A stretch of 5,763 bases of DNA. Source: Campylobacterales bacterium. Lineage in GTDB: Bacteria > Campylobacterota > Campylobacteria > Campylobacterales > SZUA-545. This document shows, piece by piece, positions 5,425 through 5,763 of the stretch (position 1 is the first letter of the stretch; each line of letters begins with the position of its first letter). The stretch is from assembly GCA_025800305.1 (NCBI GenBank), contig JAOXRY010000050.1, forward strand, positions 1 through 5,763. The letters run 5' to 3'. The notes beneath the pieces were generated by a model. The model was not told the DNA's origin, did no database searches, and saw only the letters and a list, made by a program, of their open reading frames with translations. A program made the position numbers and the translations under genes.

Positions 5425-5763
5425 CTTTTATCCTTCTCATTTCATAACTAATTATTTGCAACAACACCACAGCTACAAAGGTCACAAAAACTAAAAATCC
5501 AACACTAAACTTCACCCCAAAATTTTCTAACATAAAGGCAAACCCAAAAGGAACCATAGATGTTACAATCAATCTAAAAAAATTAAGCCCTCCTGTTGTT
5601 TTCCCATACCCATTTTTTCCATAGAGGTAAAGAGGCAAAGTTCCTCTTACAATATCCGTAAGCCCCTGCCCTGCACCATAAAGTACAATAAAAGCAAATG
5701 CTAAAATGTAGTCATACCCACTAAATAGTAAAGCTACAAGCCCTATAGTCATAATAGAAGTTG
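5414..5763 (-). CDS. Major facilitator superfamily permease, C-terminal fragment (5' end beyond window)
   Basis: The frame is open to the right edge, so only the last 116 or so residues are seen; the methionine at 5752-5750 is internal. The fragment holds about four hydrophobic segments, consistent with transmembrane helices 9-12 of a 12-helix inner-membrane transporter: TIGLVALLFSG, ILAFAFIVLYGAGQG, RLIVTSMVPFGFAFML and SVGFLVFVTFVAVVLLQII. Between the second and third is a loop rich in Gly and Tyr (TLPLYLYGKNGYGKTTGG), a style seen in MFS exporters after helix 10. It ends in a basic tail (MRRIKVGI), as expected on the cytoplasmic side. The substrate cannot be inferred. Its stop overlaps the start of the PhnP-like gene by 11 bases, so the two form one operon whose promoter lies off the window. 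Confidence 0.82.
   Translation of the reverse strand, partial: TSIMTIGLVALLFSGYDYILAFAFIVLYGAGQGLTDIVRGTLPLYLYGKNGYGKTTGGLNFFRLIVTSMVPFGFAFMLENFGVKFSVGFLVFVTFVAVVLLQIISYEMRRIKVGI
5431..5435 (-). promoter_or_regulatory. Ribosome binding site that decides the TTG start of the PhnP-like gene
   Basis: On the minus strand this is AAGGA inside the permease gene, six bases before TTG at 5424-5422. The translated N-terminus from this TTG (MEFRFLGTSDSGG) matches the usual start of the family; no ATG in that position exists. Confidence 0.65.

Noticed and set aside
1..5763. tRNA, rRNA, CRISPR arrays, riboswitches, transposases or attachment sites
   Set aside because: No repeat-spacer pattern, cloverleaf sequence or transposase/integrase motif was seen on either strand; long gene-free stretches are also absent, the largest gap being about 100 bases.

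Overview
The window is AT-rich bacterial DNA with tightly packed genes and no rRNA, tRNA, CRISPR or insertion-sequence signal. The proteins are ordinary bacterial families: PLP aminotransferase, AraC/GyrI-type regulator, DHFR-like reductase, PhnP-like metallo-hydrolase and MFS permease. Base composition and the style of the AraC protein would suit a low-GC Gram-negative such as one of the Campylobacterota, but this is only a guess.

Layout, left to right. Positions 1-936 (minus) hold most of an aminotransferase gene whose 3' end lies off the left edge. A roughly 100-bp divergent control region follows. An AraC-family regulator with a C-terminal effector-binding domain runs on the plus strand at 1039-1923; its promoter sits so close that the mRNA is probably leaderless. 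It converges on a minus-strand block: a large 701-residue protein (1998-4103), a DHFR/RibD-C-like reductase (4108-4635), a PhnP-like metallo-beta-lactamase-fold hydrolase with a TTG start (4690-5424) and the C-terminal end of an MFS permease (5414-5763, 5' end off the right edge). The permease and hydrolase overlap by 11 bases and form one transcription unit. The reductase has its own strong promoter, with a perfect 17-bp inverted repeat just after the predicted transcription start, and the 701-residue gene follows the reductase stop after 4 bases, so those two probably share a transcript.

The most interesting gene is the 701-residue protein. Its first 70 residues look like the start of a PD-(D/E)xK nuclease of the Cap4/DUF4297 kind (Gly-rich N-terminus, then E46, D53 and Q67-I-K69). 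It also carries a CxxC...HxxC zinc-type knuckle at 388-421 and a C-terminal region I do not recognise. No cyclase, methylase, helicase or toxin partner is visible. It is a candidate stand-alone anti-phage or anti-plasmid nuclease.

A second, DNA-level signal separates this gene from its surroundings. The palindrome AGATCT occurs 20 times in about 3.7 kb of flanking sequence, in several reading frames, and not once in the 2.1-kb nuclease gene, which is also visibly more AT-rich. Together these suggest that the nuclease gene was acquired from elsewhere and slotted in behind the reductase, while AGATCT is an iterated palindrome of the host genome.
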